A DNA stretch of 64,000 nucleotides from Chondrus crispus. Taxonomy: Eukaryota; Rhodophyta; Florideophyceae; Gigartinales; Gigartinaceae. The stretch is taken from NCBI RefSeq assembly GCF_000350225.1, contig NW_005178551.1, forward strand, positions 337,797 to 401,796. Direction: 5' to 3'. Of the stretch, positions 52,274 through 63,455 are shown piece after piece. Both the position numbers and the translations under genes were made by a program. Every line of letters begins with the position of its first letter. Position 1 is the stretch's first letter. The notes under the pieces were generated by a model. The model did no database searches. It saw only the letters and a list, made by a program, of their open reading frames with translations, and had not been told where the DNA came from.

Positions 52274-53697
52274 GAGCATCCCCACCGGTAGAATCAAATA
52301 CCCAAACAACCAAAATTTGATGATTTGATGTCGATTGAAATCCCCATCGGTGCAACCAAATCATCAAATTTTTGGTGTCGATCTAAAAATCGGAACCAAA
52401 TATCAAGAATTTGGTTCGGATAGTCTCTGTTTGATTACCCTTGACAATCCAGTTGTGCACGTTCTATTGGTCGACCGAAACGGCTTCCCACCAAAAAGCG
52501 CATCGATGCGGTATTTGCCTCGAGATTACCAGTGTCTCCCGCCGATCCAGTATGCCCACTACGGCGTGCATGCTCTTCCCCCTTCCATCCCTCCAGAACG
52601 TCGACGGCCCCGCCATCCCTGAGCGCGTCCTTCCCCGCCCGGCTCTTACACAACAACAACACTTCCTCGACCAACCAGGCGCGAATCTCCGCCATCTCCT
52701 CCCGTCCCACCTCCTTTGACCTCCCCAAGCACATTGCGACCGCCGCCGTACCCCCACCAACACATCATGGCACTCGTTCGCCATCACGCAGTTCCGCACC
52801 CAGCTCGCCCCCGCCAGCCTCTTCTCTGCCTCCCCCGCCTCCAGCAATCTCAGCAACCTCGTCAACAGCTGTCTCTCCGCCTGCCTTCCCTCGATCAACA
52901 GGACGTCCCTCCCCTCCTGGCTCGCGCACGCATTCGACAGCCGCAGCACATTCGGAATACTCGGTACCCTCTCCACGAGCACGAGTAGCGTGCCCCTCTC
53001 CCGAACCCGTCCGCGCCCTCCGCTTCGTCCACGCCCGGCGCGAAGCGCGTCAGGTTGGACAGCAGCGCCGCGTGCAGCGCGACGACGTCCGCGTCCAGGA
53101 CCACCTGCGCTGCGAGCCGCACCGCGTCCGCGTGTGTCAGAGCCGCCGGCTCCTCGTCCTCCGACAGGTTCACAAGCGCAGACAGTGCTAGAGCAGTGCG
53201 ATTCGCTGCTCGGCAGCAGCAGCAGCCGCAGGAGAACGTCGCTCGCGGCTGTCGAGCCAATCATCCGCCGCAGCACCGCTGCCGCCGGCGCGTATGTTCT
53301 CTCCGGGATCGCGCTGCTCGCGGTCGCGTGGGGAGCGCGTGCTGTCCGTGAGCAGGGAGGACAGCGCCGGCAGTCTGTCTTTGTCCACGGTGGAGGTGAG
53401 AGGGAAGGAGTGCAGACAGAGTGGCGAGGGAGAAGGTCGCGGGATGGGTTTCGAGTGAGCGTGCGACTACGACTGAGGGTGCGATACGAGGGTGAGTACG
53501 AGTGTGAGTACAAGGATGCGATGGTGAGTACGAGGGGAATGTACTTCATTTGGTTCTCACCGGTGGGGCAGTTCTTTCCGAAGCATCAAACAGCCAAATA
53601 ACGAAACAACCAAATTCTAGGGAGCCAATCAAATTACAGAAAAAGTGTGCCAAGTGTTGTTATTTGATGATTTGATTGCGTACCGGTGGGGATGCTC
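52274..53697. mobile_element. PIF/Harbinger-type element carrying a captured host gene
   Basis: GAGCATCCCCACCGGTA at 52274 and its exact complement ending at 53697 form the terminal repeats. TAA stands on each side (52271-52273, 53698-53700). A 3 bp TAA/TTA duplication and GAGCATC-type ends are typical of PIF/Harbinger MITEs. Further inverted AT-rich motifs (AATCAAAT, ATCATCAAAT) lie inside both ends. Instead of a transposase the 1.4 kb interior is GC-rich and contains broken HGH1-like coding sequence. This is the structure of a Pack-type transposon that has picked up host exons. Confidence 0.75.
52550..53390 (-). pseudogene. HGH1: HGH1-like armadillo protein fragment, frame-broken
   Basis: HGH1 is a HEAT/armadillo-type cochaperone for eEF2 folding. 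Leftward, three phases give consecutive family-like segments. Around 53200 to 52990: ALSALVNLSEDEEPAALTHA and VALHAALLSNLTRF. Around 52980 to 52780: VERVPSIPNVLRLSNACASQ, LLTRLLRLLEAGEAEKRLAG, WVRNCVMANECHDVL. Around 52710 to 52600: MAEIRAWLVEEVLLLCKSRA and GKDALRDGGAVDVLEGW. These correspond in order to the HGH1 'ALVNLS', 'LLSNLT', 'GALRNCCF...H..LL' and 'IRK.LVE.LLLL....GR..LR..G.Y..L' blocks. At least three frameshifts and no clean start make it a pseudogene. It lies entirely inside the transposon at 52274-53697. Confidence 0.6.
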
Positions 53698-53821
53698 TAA
53701 GCAATCTTATCTCAGCAAAGAAAGCAAAGTAGAATGCTACAAAAGATTCCCTTTCTGACGGATGCTGTCGGCAGCTCCTTTTAGCGAGTCATGCTTCAAT
53801 TCTTGCCATTTGTCTCTTCTT

Positions 53822-53842
53822 CCCCCCCCCCCCCCCCCCCCA
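53822..53842. repeat. Poly-C run at outer edge of left inverted-repeat arm
   Basis: 21 C in a row. The matching G run stands at 63907-63933, outside the right arm. Confidence 0.9.
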
Positions 53843-54305
53843 AAAAAGAAGCAGACCATCTTTGCTTCTTGTCCATTGTCTGCTGTTCATTTCTGCACGA
53901 GTACAGGGTCATCAATGCACTAAATCGAATCATGAGATCTTACAAATCTTACAAATCTTTAATTTAAAAATAAAAATAAAAAAATTTCAAACTAGTAACA
54001 TATCTCGTCAAACGTTTGTAGTAGCAAAGCATTAATAGGAAGCAAGACACGAGTCTCACAAATAAGAATATCGAAAAGGAACGCGCGTGCGGGAAGCCGC
54101 TGTGATTAAAGACCCCCGTGCTGCGTTCTTGAGCGTTTCGGAGAAGGTCGCAGAATGCCAAATGTCCTCCCCCTTTCTGAAAGGCATCACCACACTATGG
54201 AGCTGTATCAAAAGATGTGCATCTTGCACAAACCAGAGTAGAACAACTTCTTACTCTCTGCAGCCTTCACCAATAGCATTGATGCCCGTCGCACGCACAT
54301 ACATT

Positions 54306-54929
54306 CTACCAACCATAGAAGCCGTGCCTCACCCCACCGTGCAAAGGCCCATGGGCAGCCGGCTGCCAACCATAGTAGCCGTATCCCATTCCGCTATGCA
54401 AAGGTATCTGTGAAGCCGGCTGCCAACCATAGTACCCTTGTCCCATTCCACTGGGCAAAGATACCTGAGAAGCTTGTGGCCAACCATAGTCGCTGCGCCC
54501 CGCCCCACTGTGCGAATGTTTGTGCGAAGCCGCCTGCTCCTTCACTGTTACCGCCTTCCGCCCCTCCGCCTTCTTCCTATCCTTCACTCCGCTGCATCGG
54601 CACCGGCTTCCGTGGCACTCACAGCTGTAATGATCTCTCCCATGCTTACACCCGTGCTTACTCTCGTGCTTACTCCCGTGCTCCTTGTGTTTCGCAGTTG
54701 ACGACTTCGATTCATTTTCGCTACGACGCTTGACCGTCACAGGCCTCCATGTCTTCTCACCTTCCTTGCGATAGTAGCAACTGCATTTTCCTCCTTTGCA
54801 CCCGCACACGTAATACACTTTTGCCTTTTGCTTCTGCTTGCTGTCGCGTTTCTTCTCTTGAGCGTACCTGTTGCAGTGTTTGCTTCCGCAACTGCAAGTT
54901 GATTTAGATGAAGACCGGCTGTTAGACAT
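54306..54929 (-). CDS. Cysteine-rich protein with CxCxGxxCxC clusters and YGW repeats (copy 1)
   Basis: 207 residues, no signal peptide (MSNSRSSSKSTCSCGSKHC). Three cysteine clusters: C12-x-C14-x4-C19; C42-x-C44-x4-C49-x-C51 (CGCKGGKCSC); C103-x-C105-x4-C110-x-C112 (CECHGSRCRC). Around cluster 2 the block KVYYVCGCKGGKC, SCYYRKEGEKTWRPVTV is shared with the other copies. A Lys/His-rich spacer (80-100) and a tail of three 19-residue repeats starting (D/Y/F)YGW and containing PASQ.PL.SGM follow to the last residue, W207. The dense C-x-C spacing suggests metal binding, as in metallothioneins, but I know no named family with this pattern. A TATA-like TAAATAG lies about 140 bp upstream (55068-55074). 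An almost identical copy is at 62832 and a diverged one at 58674. Confidence 0.75.
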   Translation of the reverse strand: MSNSRSSSKSTCSCGSKHCNRYAQEKKRDSKQKQKAKVYYVCGCKGGKCSCYYRKEGEKTWRPVTVKRRSENESKSSTAKHKEHGSKHESKHGCKHGRDHYSCECHGSRCRCSGVKDRKKAEGRKAVTVKEQAASHKHSHSGAGRSDYGWPQASQVSLPSGMGQGYYGWQPASQIPLHSGMGYGYYGWQPAAHGPLHGGVRHGFYGW

Positions 54930-56131
54930 CGTATTGAATGGTGTAGATGCAGCGACGTTCTGACGTGAGTGGCTTTGGTTGATGGTACACAGCGAGGATG
55001 AAGGGCTTTGGTAAGGGATGAACTTGGAGATGGACGAGACGGTTGAGATGGACTTGGCTCCGCTCCTCTATTTACGTACAATTCCCAAACAAAACGAAAC
55101 CCCAACATTGTCAATCGCCCATGAAAACGCACACGCTGTGCAAAAATGAGCACTTGGTAAACTCTCAACAGCACTTTTGCCAGCGCACACCTTGGGATGC
55201 TACCAAGACAACTACACCATTCGTCCTCCACATACATGGGCTCGGCTTTGCCATGCTGTCTGGTGGCAAGGAAGTTCTATAAAGAGATCCAAACAAATCT
55301 TTGGTTCTCTCACTTACATAGAGCAGTGCGGGACGGTCCATTCATTCATGAGGTCGTGTGTCAAAAGGAAATGCCCTACTAATTTGCTTAACGCACCAAT
55401 TACTTGCTAGAAATGTGATGCTGTGCGTGGGGCGTGGCGTCGTGACGCATGATAGTACGGAAAAAGTCATGTCACAGTTACTGTTTAATACCGGATCATG
55501 GACAGAAGCACCTTCAAGGTGGTACTATTTGAAACAGAAACACGCCCGGATCCGTTATACCGTACAGTATTGCCACAGCATTTACGCTTCTCACAGTTTT
55601 TAAACGCATGTAGAAATGTCCATCGAGACCACGTCACTCACATATTACCCACTGGGAGCTGTACAAGTGCTCTACTGGGGGCAAAGTTACCTGCACAGCT
55701 TAAAAGCAAAGTGTCAGCGACGACTTTCCGCAGCTGTAACTGGTCAAAATCCGCACCACAGTACCCTTGGGTACAGTACAATACAGTACACATACAGTCT
55801 CTATTGCAAGATGCAGAGTCTGCGTTACGGACCATGTTTCTATTTGAGGACCCTGTGCTGCTGTCAAAAGCGTAGCTGTCGTTGAAAGCATCGTAGAGGG
55901 CTTAAAACGCGATAACTCCGTCAGTCACTCCGTCTGCGGCTTGCGACAACAACTGACTACATACAGTACATCGTGTAAACTTTACATCTTCACATACTAC
56001 AGTACTGTACCGCAATATGAAGTGTATACAACAAAACAACAAAAATGCCGTATGTGCAGTACTCGATGGCTAACGGAATCCCCTTCCCTGGACAACTGGT
56101 CTGCGTGGCGTCGAAGAAATGACAACGCTTC

Positions 56132-56241
56132 AAAAAGGGCATTAGGGGATTAGTCGGCTGGATTAGGGGATTAGGGGTGGCGCTTGCCAGGTTAAGCCGT
56201 GCAGGACTTGTCCAGCCGACTAATCCCCTAATGCCCTTTTT
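56132..56241. repeat. 110 bp hairpin element (left arm)
   Basis: Perfect 31 bp inverted repeats (AAAAAGGGCATTAGGGGATT..., 56132-56162 and 56211-56241) around a 48 bp loop that has further ATTAGGGGATTAGGGG copies. Probably a tiny foldback MITE. The same unit is in the other arm at 61520-61629. Confidence 0.85.
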
Positions 56242-57121
56242 GATCTGACACGGTGGCAAATGGTTTTTTCTTGTTTTTCAAAAGTGATTAGTGAACGTCG
56301 GATGTTTTGACAGGGAAATTGATCATGGCTGTCTATATGACGACAGCGCTCGATATCGACGGCATAACCTAGACGCATCATAGCATCATGTCGGAGGAGG
56401 GCCTGTTCTAGTGCGGCGACCACGTCCAAGTCGACCCAGCCCGCCCCTTCCTCTCTTCCCCTCTCTCTCCCTCTGTCTGTTCTTGCGCTCTGACCGTTTC
56501 TAATCGTTATTTTACTACACACCCCTGTACCGTGTACCGTACACTGTAACTGTAGCACACTCTTACCTACAGTAGATGTTTCGGCAATCCACTTTTTACA
56601 TTTTTGCTTACATATTTCATCGCGTGCTCGGACTGCAAAACCGCTCCATCGATAAGCAATATATTCTGAACAGACCTTATCGGCCTCCCTATCAAGACTC
56701 AAGATTCAACACACCAACCTTTCAATACGAGTCTTACGGCCATTGCGTTGGCATTCATTCACCGGTTGACCAGGCCTGTGTTGAGACATCCGTCTGGGGT
56801 AGAAGCAAAGTTCTTAAACAGATTCCACTCCCCACTGCTGACGCATCTTGTTTTGTTAACGTCCACTACTGTACTGAATCGCATGCAAGGCGAGACATGT
56901 ACAGCTGTGGTACTTTCATGCGGGCGAATCAGCAATCTTCGAGATGGCCAATGCGAATATCGTTAATACCCCTCACAACCTTTCGGCCATGATGACCCGC
57001 TGAGCTGCACTGTTCGCTCCCCCCTTCACCGTACCCAGGCTATGTCTCCGCCTAAGCTTGGCCTGGGCTTCTAGAAAGAGTCATAGTCTTTAAGTAACGA
57101 ATTCCTCTTGGCGTCGCCAGT

Positions 57122-58673
57122 GTTTTTCGAGCCTGCATTTCGTGTGCAATCCCTCTGTCAAGCTGTCTCTATATGTCCTCGACTGGTTTGTTAAGCTAGT
57201 TTGGCCCCTTACTACGCGTACTGGCTCTGCCCACACTCCCTCGGACGTTTGTCTTGAAGAAATCCATGTCTTAGATGAGCGACTCTATCCAGTCCATATC
57301 ATGCCCCCGCCTGGCTTTTCCTGTTTTCAGCCCACTTTGCTTCCCCTATCATGCCCTTGAACCTGCTTAGCGCTTCTTACACGTATATTCGTAGAAACCA
57401 AAAGAGGAGTGTTTTGCTTTAGCCTTCCTAATACTCTGCGGGCTAGCTCTTTTGCGGGCATTTCAGTGGGAGGAAGATGATTTGCAAAGCTGTCTACATC
57501 CTTTCTGGTTTCTTGGCCATCTTCTCGACTGTGAGCTCTTGCATCACACCGATTTTTATGCCCTCAGTGAACATCGTCCTGTCGCTTCTTAAACCGTTTC
57601 TGTCGTTGCAAGGTTCTTGTCGACAGTCACCACTTCTATCAAATACACAATACCAAGTCATGTTCCCAACAAGCAAAAGCATTCATTTGGCATTCAAACC
57701 ATGCATGATTCTCTAGAGAGGCGCCTAAAGAATCGCCCCGCTGTGGTTGGTTGTGATTGGCACTAAAACTACGTTGCTACTCCCTCTTTATCTGTCCAAC
57801 ATTTCCTCCCACTGTATTAGTTCGCAACTTTCCTAAGTCTGCTTTGGACGGAAATTGCTTGCGTTTTACTCTATATCTATATAAATGAGTAGGAAATGTA
57901 ACCTGTTTGAAGATAACTTAGTCGATATTGGCGAATGCTCTTGAGGATTGCGGTTATAAAGTGTGTTGGAAAAGCGATCATCCACAGGCAGCAGCAAGTT
58001 GTAGTTTCCATGAGTATAAATGGTACAGTAAGGTTAAGCATGAGTTTCCATGACCCAAGAATACTGGCTAAAAACTTGCATGAAGTGTGTCGATAGCACT
58101 GCCGTACTAGGTGAGGATCAACTTGTATTCGAATGAAGTATCATCCAGTGGCTTCAGCTAGGCTAAAATAACACCTTCGATGAAGCACTACGAGAGTAAT
58201 GTTCTCTTCTCTTGCTGGCCGCAGGAGTAATCTGCACAAACAAAAGGGCCCTGTGCTGAATGAGCACAATGATACCCAAACTAATGGTTCTCTCAAACAA
58301 CTCTGTCTTCGAAGATATTTGAGTCTGAGGCTACCCCGCAAGAGAACTCGGATGTTTTCAGTGAATGCAGTGTTGTTCTCGTTTATTTGATGAACTCGTC
58401 AGTGTTTGCGCAGCGATGATCTCTGGGCAATTAATGCAGAGTTGTCAAGATTTGAAATATTCTTCGAATTCTTCCTTTCCGCATAGTTTGGGGGAGAGAA
58501 TGCGGTTAAAAGAAATTAGTAACAGACTGAGTATTTAATGCAAAATCAAGTTATTGAAGGGTAAGTAGACGACTGTGGAAACCGTCTGGTTACAAAGACG
58601 ACTGAACACAAACATCTGAATGGTCCCGCGCTTCAGGTGAACGTAGTTCAGAAAAAGATACATATCGTGGCAA
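57122..58673. other. Inverted-repeat spacer, left part; no gene seen
   Basis: Unique sequence. A 79-codon open frame at 57480-57716 begins like a signal peptide but has no recognisable body. Nothing else is supported. Confidence 0.4.
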
Positions 58674-59183
58674 TCACATTAATCGCAAATCCCGCAACAC
58701 CCAGTCATCCTTCGCCATCGAATGGCTTGTAACTTTCTTGGTATGCGACTTTGGCTTAGGACAATAGCAGACATTCCCGAAGCACCCACAGTCGCGGTAC
58801 CAACCATGGTGGTTATGCCCCTTTCCGCTGTGCGACTGTACGTGGGCAGTCGGATGCTTCCACACTGCCGCTGGCTTTGGTTCAAACCTCTCCTCAGTTC
58901 TTCCGCATCGGCATCGGCTTCCGTAGCACTTGCATGTGTAGTGACGATTCCAGTGCTCATAAGTTGACGACGCCTTCTGATTATGGGGCGTCACAGGCCT
59001 CCATGTCGTGTGGCCTTCCTTGCGATAGTAGCAGCTGCATTTCCCGCCTTTGCATCCGCATGCGTAGTACACTTTTTGCTCTTGCTTGTGCTTGCGACAG
59101 TGTCTCTCTCGTTGAGCATATTTGTTGCATTGGGTGCTCCCGCAGCTGCAAATCGATTTAGATGAACAGCAATCGTAAGACAT
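58674..59183 (-). CDS. Cysteine-rich protein, diverged third copy
   Basis: 169 residues from ATG 59183 (MSYDCCSSKSICSCGSTQC). It shares clusters 1-3 with the arm copies at the same positions (C12/C14/C19; C42/C44/C49/C51; C84/C86/C91/C93 in YTCKCYGSRCRC) and the block KVYYACGCKGGKCSCYYRKE plus TWRPVT. It lacks the Tyr-Gly-Trp tail. Instead it has a His-rich stretch (KGHNHHGW) and a fourth cluster, CGCFGNVCYC (132-141). A TATA box (TATAAAA on the minus strand, 59280-59286) lies about 100 bp upstream of the ATG. Conservation of the clusters against a diverged background is good evidence that the family is real and under selection. Function unknown; metal binding is a guess. Confidence 0.75.
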   Translation of the reverse strand: MSYDCCSSKSICSCGSTQCNKYAQRERHCRKHKQEQKVYYACGCKGGKCSCYYRKEGHTTWRPVTPHNQKASSTYEHWNRHYTCKCYGSRCRCGRTEERFEPKPAAVWKHPTAHVQSHSGKGHNHHGWYRDCGCFGNVCYCPKPKSHTKKVTSHSMAKDDWVLRDLRLM

Positions 59184-60639
59184 TTTAGGTGTTGAGCAGA
59201 CGAAGAGTTGTGATTGTGGCTGTTTGGGGTACGATCGCTTTTCTGTGATAGATTTGTATTTTAGCAAGTTGTCTCAAGCTTTTATAGAGATGTTTGCAAA
59301 CGAAGAGGGAATCGTACACGCAGGTTTTTGAAGAATGTTCCTGCCAACGCAGATGGTAAGCGTTTGTTGAGTAGATATACGTGTAATATGGCAACACCGT
59401 TGCGTTATTGACGGTCAAACCATAACGGGTATTGATGGATGTTGTTGCGCTTGAAGAAAATATCCAAGTGAGAACAAGTGCGGTTTGACCCGAGAATCTC
59501 CTTTGCGCATGAGTTAATGTTGATGAGACGATAACACAATGACAGGGCAGATAGGCTGACCTGCCGTGCTCTACATTAGACCATGAACTGTGAGCGTGAG
59601 TTTAGGTTTACGATGACGTCAGCGTTGACAGCGAAATTAGTGGAGCGATAGAAATCAGACAAGGCAAAGGGAATCATGGAATGCTCGTAAATGTCGATTG
59701 TTTACTAGATGGAAACAACTCTACGCAATGCAGAGGGCGGTACAGTATTGAAGCTGTGTGGCTGGGATGGCAAGTGATGCTCAGCAAGTTTAAGCCAGTG
59801 AATTGAGGACCAGAGGGCATGTAAGAACTGCTCCCCGAGAACTCCATGTTCAGTGAGGCACTGTTCAGAGAGCATTGCTGTGACAGCACCTGTATCGTAA
59901 AGGTACGATCGAAGGAGAAGGAGGAAAAGGACCTACTGTTGCGGGGGTATTCCCCCATTTTTTGTGTCAGAGGCACTGTCGACCCCAGAAGTCACACACA
60001 GCTTCGAGACACGTGGCACACTTGGTCATTCTGAGTGCGAGGCGGCGGTCTATTTCTACGTTTCGAGTTTACATCATTGTGGGATTGGGCGATGTGGCTC
60101 CCCACAGATGCAACAGCCCAGAGGAGCAGAAGGAAGGGAGGCGATCATGATAGAAACATAAATGTACACATCACGGGACGGTGCGCAGCACAAGGCTCTC
60201 CACCGCCCTCCACTCCTTCAATGCTGCCCGGAAGCGCTGCCCTTCATAGACTGTGGCCGGCTCCGGCATGATCTGTGGTCCTGCCTCTCCCCCTTTATCT
60301 GTGAGTTGAGTGCCCTTCTTCGCTTGACACGCGATACCGCAGTGCAAAGGTGTACAGGGCACGAAACTAAAAAAAGGCCACTGCACGCAATTTTGAACAG
60401 GGCACCATCTCCTCCACTGGTGCGGTACAGTTCCTAATCAAACAAATAAAATGATTTCTTTTTGTCTTTCGTGGCATTTTTCCCACCCGTAAAGCAAATG
60501 AGAGAAGCACTCACGCACAAGCAAATTCCTGAAGCGGACGGCCGGCAACTATTCGCTAAGCAAAACAAAAGAATCCGTGTGCACCCAAACAATTGGCCGA
60601 AAATGCTCCATTGTATGAAGGAATGTGAGCACGAAAAGT
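59184..60639. other. Inverted-repeat spacer, right part; no gene seen
   Basis: Promoter of the third cysteine-rich gene, then 1.3 kb with only short open frames. Confidence 0.4.
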
Positions 60640-61519
60640 ACTGGCGACGCCAAGAGGAATTCGTTACTTAAGGACTATGACTCTTTCTAGAAGCCCAGGC
60701 CAAGCTTAGGCGGAGACATAGCCTGGGTACGGTGAAGGGGGGAGCGAACAGTGCAGCTCAGCGGGTCATCATGGCCGAAAGGTTGTGAGGGGTATTAACG
60801 ATATTCGCATTGGCCATCTTGAAGATTGCTGATTCGCCCGCATGAAAGTACCACAGCTGTACATGTCTCGCCTTGCATGCGATTCAGTACAGCAGTGGAC
60901 GTTAACAAAACAAGATGCGTCAGCAGTGGGGAGTGGAATCTGTTTAAGAACTTTGCTTCTACCCCAGACGGATGTCTCACCACAGGCCTGGTCAACCGGT
61001 GAATGAATGCCAACGCAATGGCCGTAAGACTCGCATTGAAAGGTTGGTGTGCTGAATCTTGAGTCTTGATAGGGAGGCCGATAAGGTCTGTTCAGAATAT
61101 ATTGCTTATCGATGGAGCGGTTTTGCAGTCCGAGCACGCGATGAAATATGTAAGCAAAAATGTAAAAAGTGGATTGCCGAAACATCTACTGTAGGTAAGA
61201 GTGTGCTACAGTTACAGTGTACGGTACACGGTACAGGGGTGTGTAGTAAAATAACGATTAGAAACGGTCAGAGCGCAAGAACAGACAGAGGGAGAGAGAG
61301 GGGAAGAGAGGAAGGGGCGGGCTGGGTCGACTTGGACGTGGTCGCCGCACTAGAACAGGCCCTCCTCCGACATGATGCTATGATGCGTCTAGGTTATGCC
61401 GTCGATATCGAGCGCTGTCGTCATATAGACAGCCATGATCAATTTCCCTGTCAAAACATCCGACGTTCACTAATCACTTTTGAAAAACAAGAAAAAACCA
61501 TTTGCCACCGTGTCAGATC

Positions 61520-61629
61520 AAAAAGGGCATTAGGGGATTAGTCGGCTGGACAAGTCCTGCACGGCTTAACCTGGCAAGCGCCACCCCTAATCCCCTAATC
61601 CAGCCGACTAATCCCCTAATGCCCTTTTT
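61520..61629. repeat. 110 bp hairpin element (right arm)
   Basis: Inverse copy of 56132-56241, with the same 31 bp arms. Confidence 0.85.
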
Positions 61630-62831
61630 GAAGCGTTGTCATTTCTTCGACGCCACGCAGACCAGTTGTCCAGGGAAGGGGATTCCGTTAGCCATCGAGT
61701 ACTGCACATACGGCATTTTTGTTGTTTTGTTGTATACACTTCATATTGCGGTACAGTACTGTAGTATGTGAAGATGTAAAGTTTACACGATGTACTGTAT
61801 GTAGTCAGTTGTTGTCGCAAGCCGCAGACGGAGTGACTGACGGAGTTATCGCGTTTTAAGCCCTCTACGATGCTTTCAACGACAGCTACGCTTTTGACAG
61901 CAGCACAGGGTCCTCAAATAGAAACATGGTCCGTAACGCAGACTCTGCATCTTGCAATAGAGACTGTATGTGTACTGTATTGTACTGTACCCAAGGGTAC
62001 TGTGGTGCGGATTTTGACCAGTTACAGCTGCGGAAAGTCGTCGCTGACACTTTGCTTTTAAGCTGTGCAGGTAACTTTGCCCCCAGTAGAGCACTTGTAC
62101 AGCTCCCAGTGGGTAATATGTGAGTGACGTGGTTTCGATGGACATTTCTACATGCGTTTAAAAACTGTGAGAAGCGTAAATGCTGTGGCAATACTGTACG
62201 GTATAACGGATCCGGGCGTGTTTCTGTTTCAAATAGTACCACCTTGAAGGTGCTTCTGTCCATGATCCGGTATTAAACAGTAACTGTGACATGACTTTTT
62301 CCGTACTATCATGCGTCACGACGCCACGCCCCACGCACAGCATCACATTTTTAGCAAGTAATTGGTGCGTTAAGCAAATTGGTAGGGCATTTCCTTTTGA
62401 CACACGACCTCATGAATGAATGGACCGTCCCGCACTGCTCTATGTAAGTGAGAGAACCAAAGATTTGTTTGGATCTCTTTATAGAACTTCCTTGCCACCA
62501 GACAGCATGGCAAAGCCGAGCCCATGTATGTGGAGGACGAATGGTGTAGTTGTCTTGGTAGCATCCCAAGGTGTGCGCTGGCAAAAGTGCTGTTGAGAGT
62601 TTACCAAGTGCTCATTTTTGCACAGCGTGTGCGTTTTCATGGGCGATTGACAATGTTGGGGTTTCGTTTTGTTTGGGAATTGTACGTAAATAGAGGAGCG
62701 GAGCCAAGTCCATCTCAACCGTCTCGTCCATCTCCAAGTTCATCCCTTACCAAAGCCCTTCATCCTCGCTGTGTACCATCAACCAAAGCCACTCACGTCA
62801 GAACGTCGCTGCATCTACACCATTCAATACG

Positions 62832-63455
62832 ATGTCTAACAGCCGGTCTTCATCTAAATCAACTTGCAGTTGCGGAAGCAAACACTGCAACAGGTACGCT
62901 CAAGAGAAGAAACGCGACAGCAAGCAGAAGCAAAAGGCAAAAGTGTATTACGTGTGCGGGTGCAAAGGAGGAAAATGCAGTTGCTACTATCGCAAGGAAG
63001 GTGAGAAGACATGGAGGCCTGTGACGGTCAAGCGTCGTAGCGAAAATGAATCGAAGTCGTCAACTGCGAAACACAAGGAGCACGGGAGTAAGCACGAGAG
63101 TAAGCACGGGTGTAAGCATGGGAGAGATCATTACAGCTGTGAGTGCCACGGAAGCCGGTGCCGATGCAGCGGAGTGAAGGATAGGAAGAAGCCGGAGGGG
63201 CGGAAGGCGGTAACAGTGAAGGAGCAGGCGGCTTCGCACAAACATTCGCACAGTGGGGCGGGGCGCAGCGACTATGGTTGGCCACAAGCTTCTCAGGTAC
63301 CTTTGCCCAGTGGAATGGGACAAGGGTACTATGGTTGGCAGCCGGCTTCACAGATACCTTTGCATAGCGGAATGGGATACGGCTACTATGGTTGGCAGCC
63401 GGCTGCCCATGGGCCTTTGCACGGTGGGGTGAGGCACGGCTTCTATGGTTGGTAG
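62832..63455 (+). CDS. Cysteine-rich protein with CxCxGxxCxC clusters and YGW repeats (copy 2)
   Basis: 207 residues, the right-arm twin of the gene at 54306-54929. I see two differences: residue 121 is Pro instead of Ala (KKPEGRK) and residue 157 Pro instead of Ser (ASQVPLPS). All cysteine clusters (12/14/19, 42/44/49/51, 103/105/110/112) and the three Tyr-Gly-Trp repeats are kept. The TATA-like TAAATAG is at 62687-62693. The two copies are transcribed away from the spacer on the outside strands, that is, divergently from the centre. Function unknown. Confidence 0.75.
   Translation: MSNSRSSSKSTCSCGSKHCNRYAQEKKRDSKQKQKAKVYYVCGCKGGKCSCYYRKEGEKTWRPVTVKRRSENESKSSTAKHKEHGSKHESKHGCKHGRDHYSCECHGSRCRCSGVKDRKKPEGRKAVTVKEQAASHKHSHSGAGRSDYGWPQASQVPLPSGMGQGYYGWQPASQIPLHSGMGYGYYGWQPAAHGPLHGGVRHGFYGW

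Larger units (their letters stand above)
53843..57121. repeat. Left arm of 3.3 kb inverted repeat
   Basis: Reverse complement of 60640-63906 with only scattered differences and a few small indels. The inner breakpoint is sharp: both arms read CTTGGCGTCGCCAG and then diverge (57121 / 60640). Content: the cysteine-rich gene (54306-54929), its promoter, and the hairpin at 56132-56241. About 2.2 kb between that gene and the inner end has no recognised gene. The frames of 125-166 codons there are the same in both arms simply because the arms are copies. Confidence 0.9.

Noticed and set aside
52464-53549. 361-codon minus-strand frame as an intact gene
   Set aside because: Only its middle resembles HGH1. 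The other HGH1-like blocks are in other phases, so it is a frame-broken pseudogene in GC-rich DNA.
56141-56177. ATTAGGGG repeats as interstitial telomere
   Set aside because: Only a few irregular copies inside an inverted-repeat element; no tandem telomere array.
56220-56702. 160-codon frame, identical in both inverted-repeat arms (also 61059-61541)
   Set aside because: Identity is explained by the duplication itself. No paralogue elsewhere, it ends inside the hairpin element, and it has no domain.
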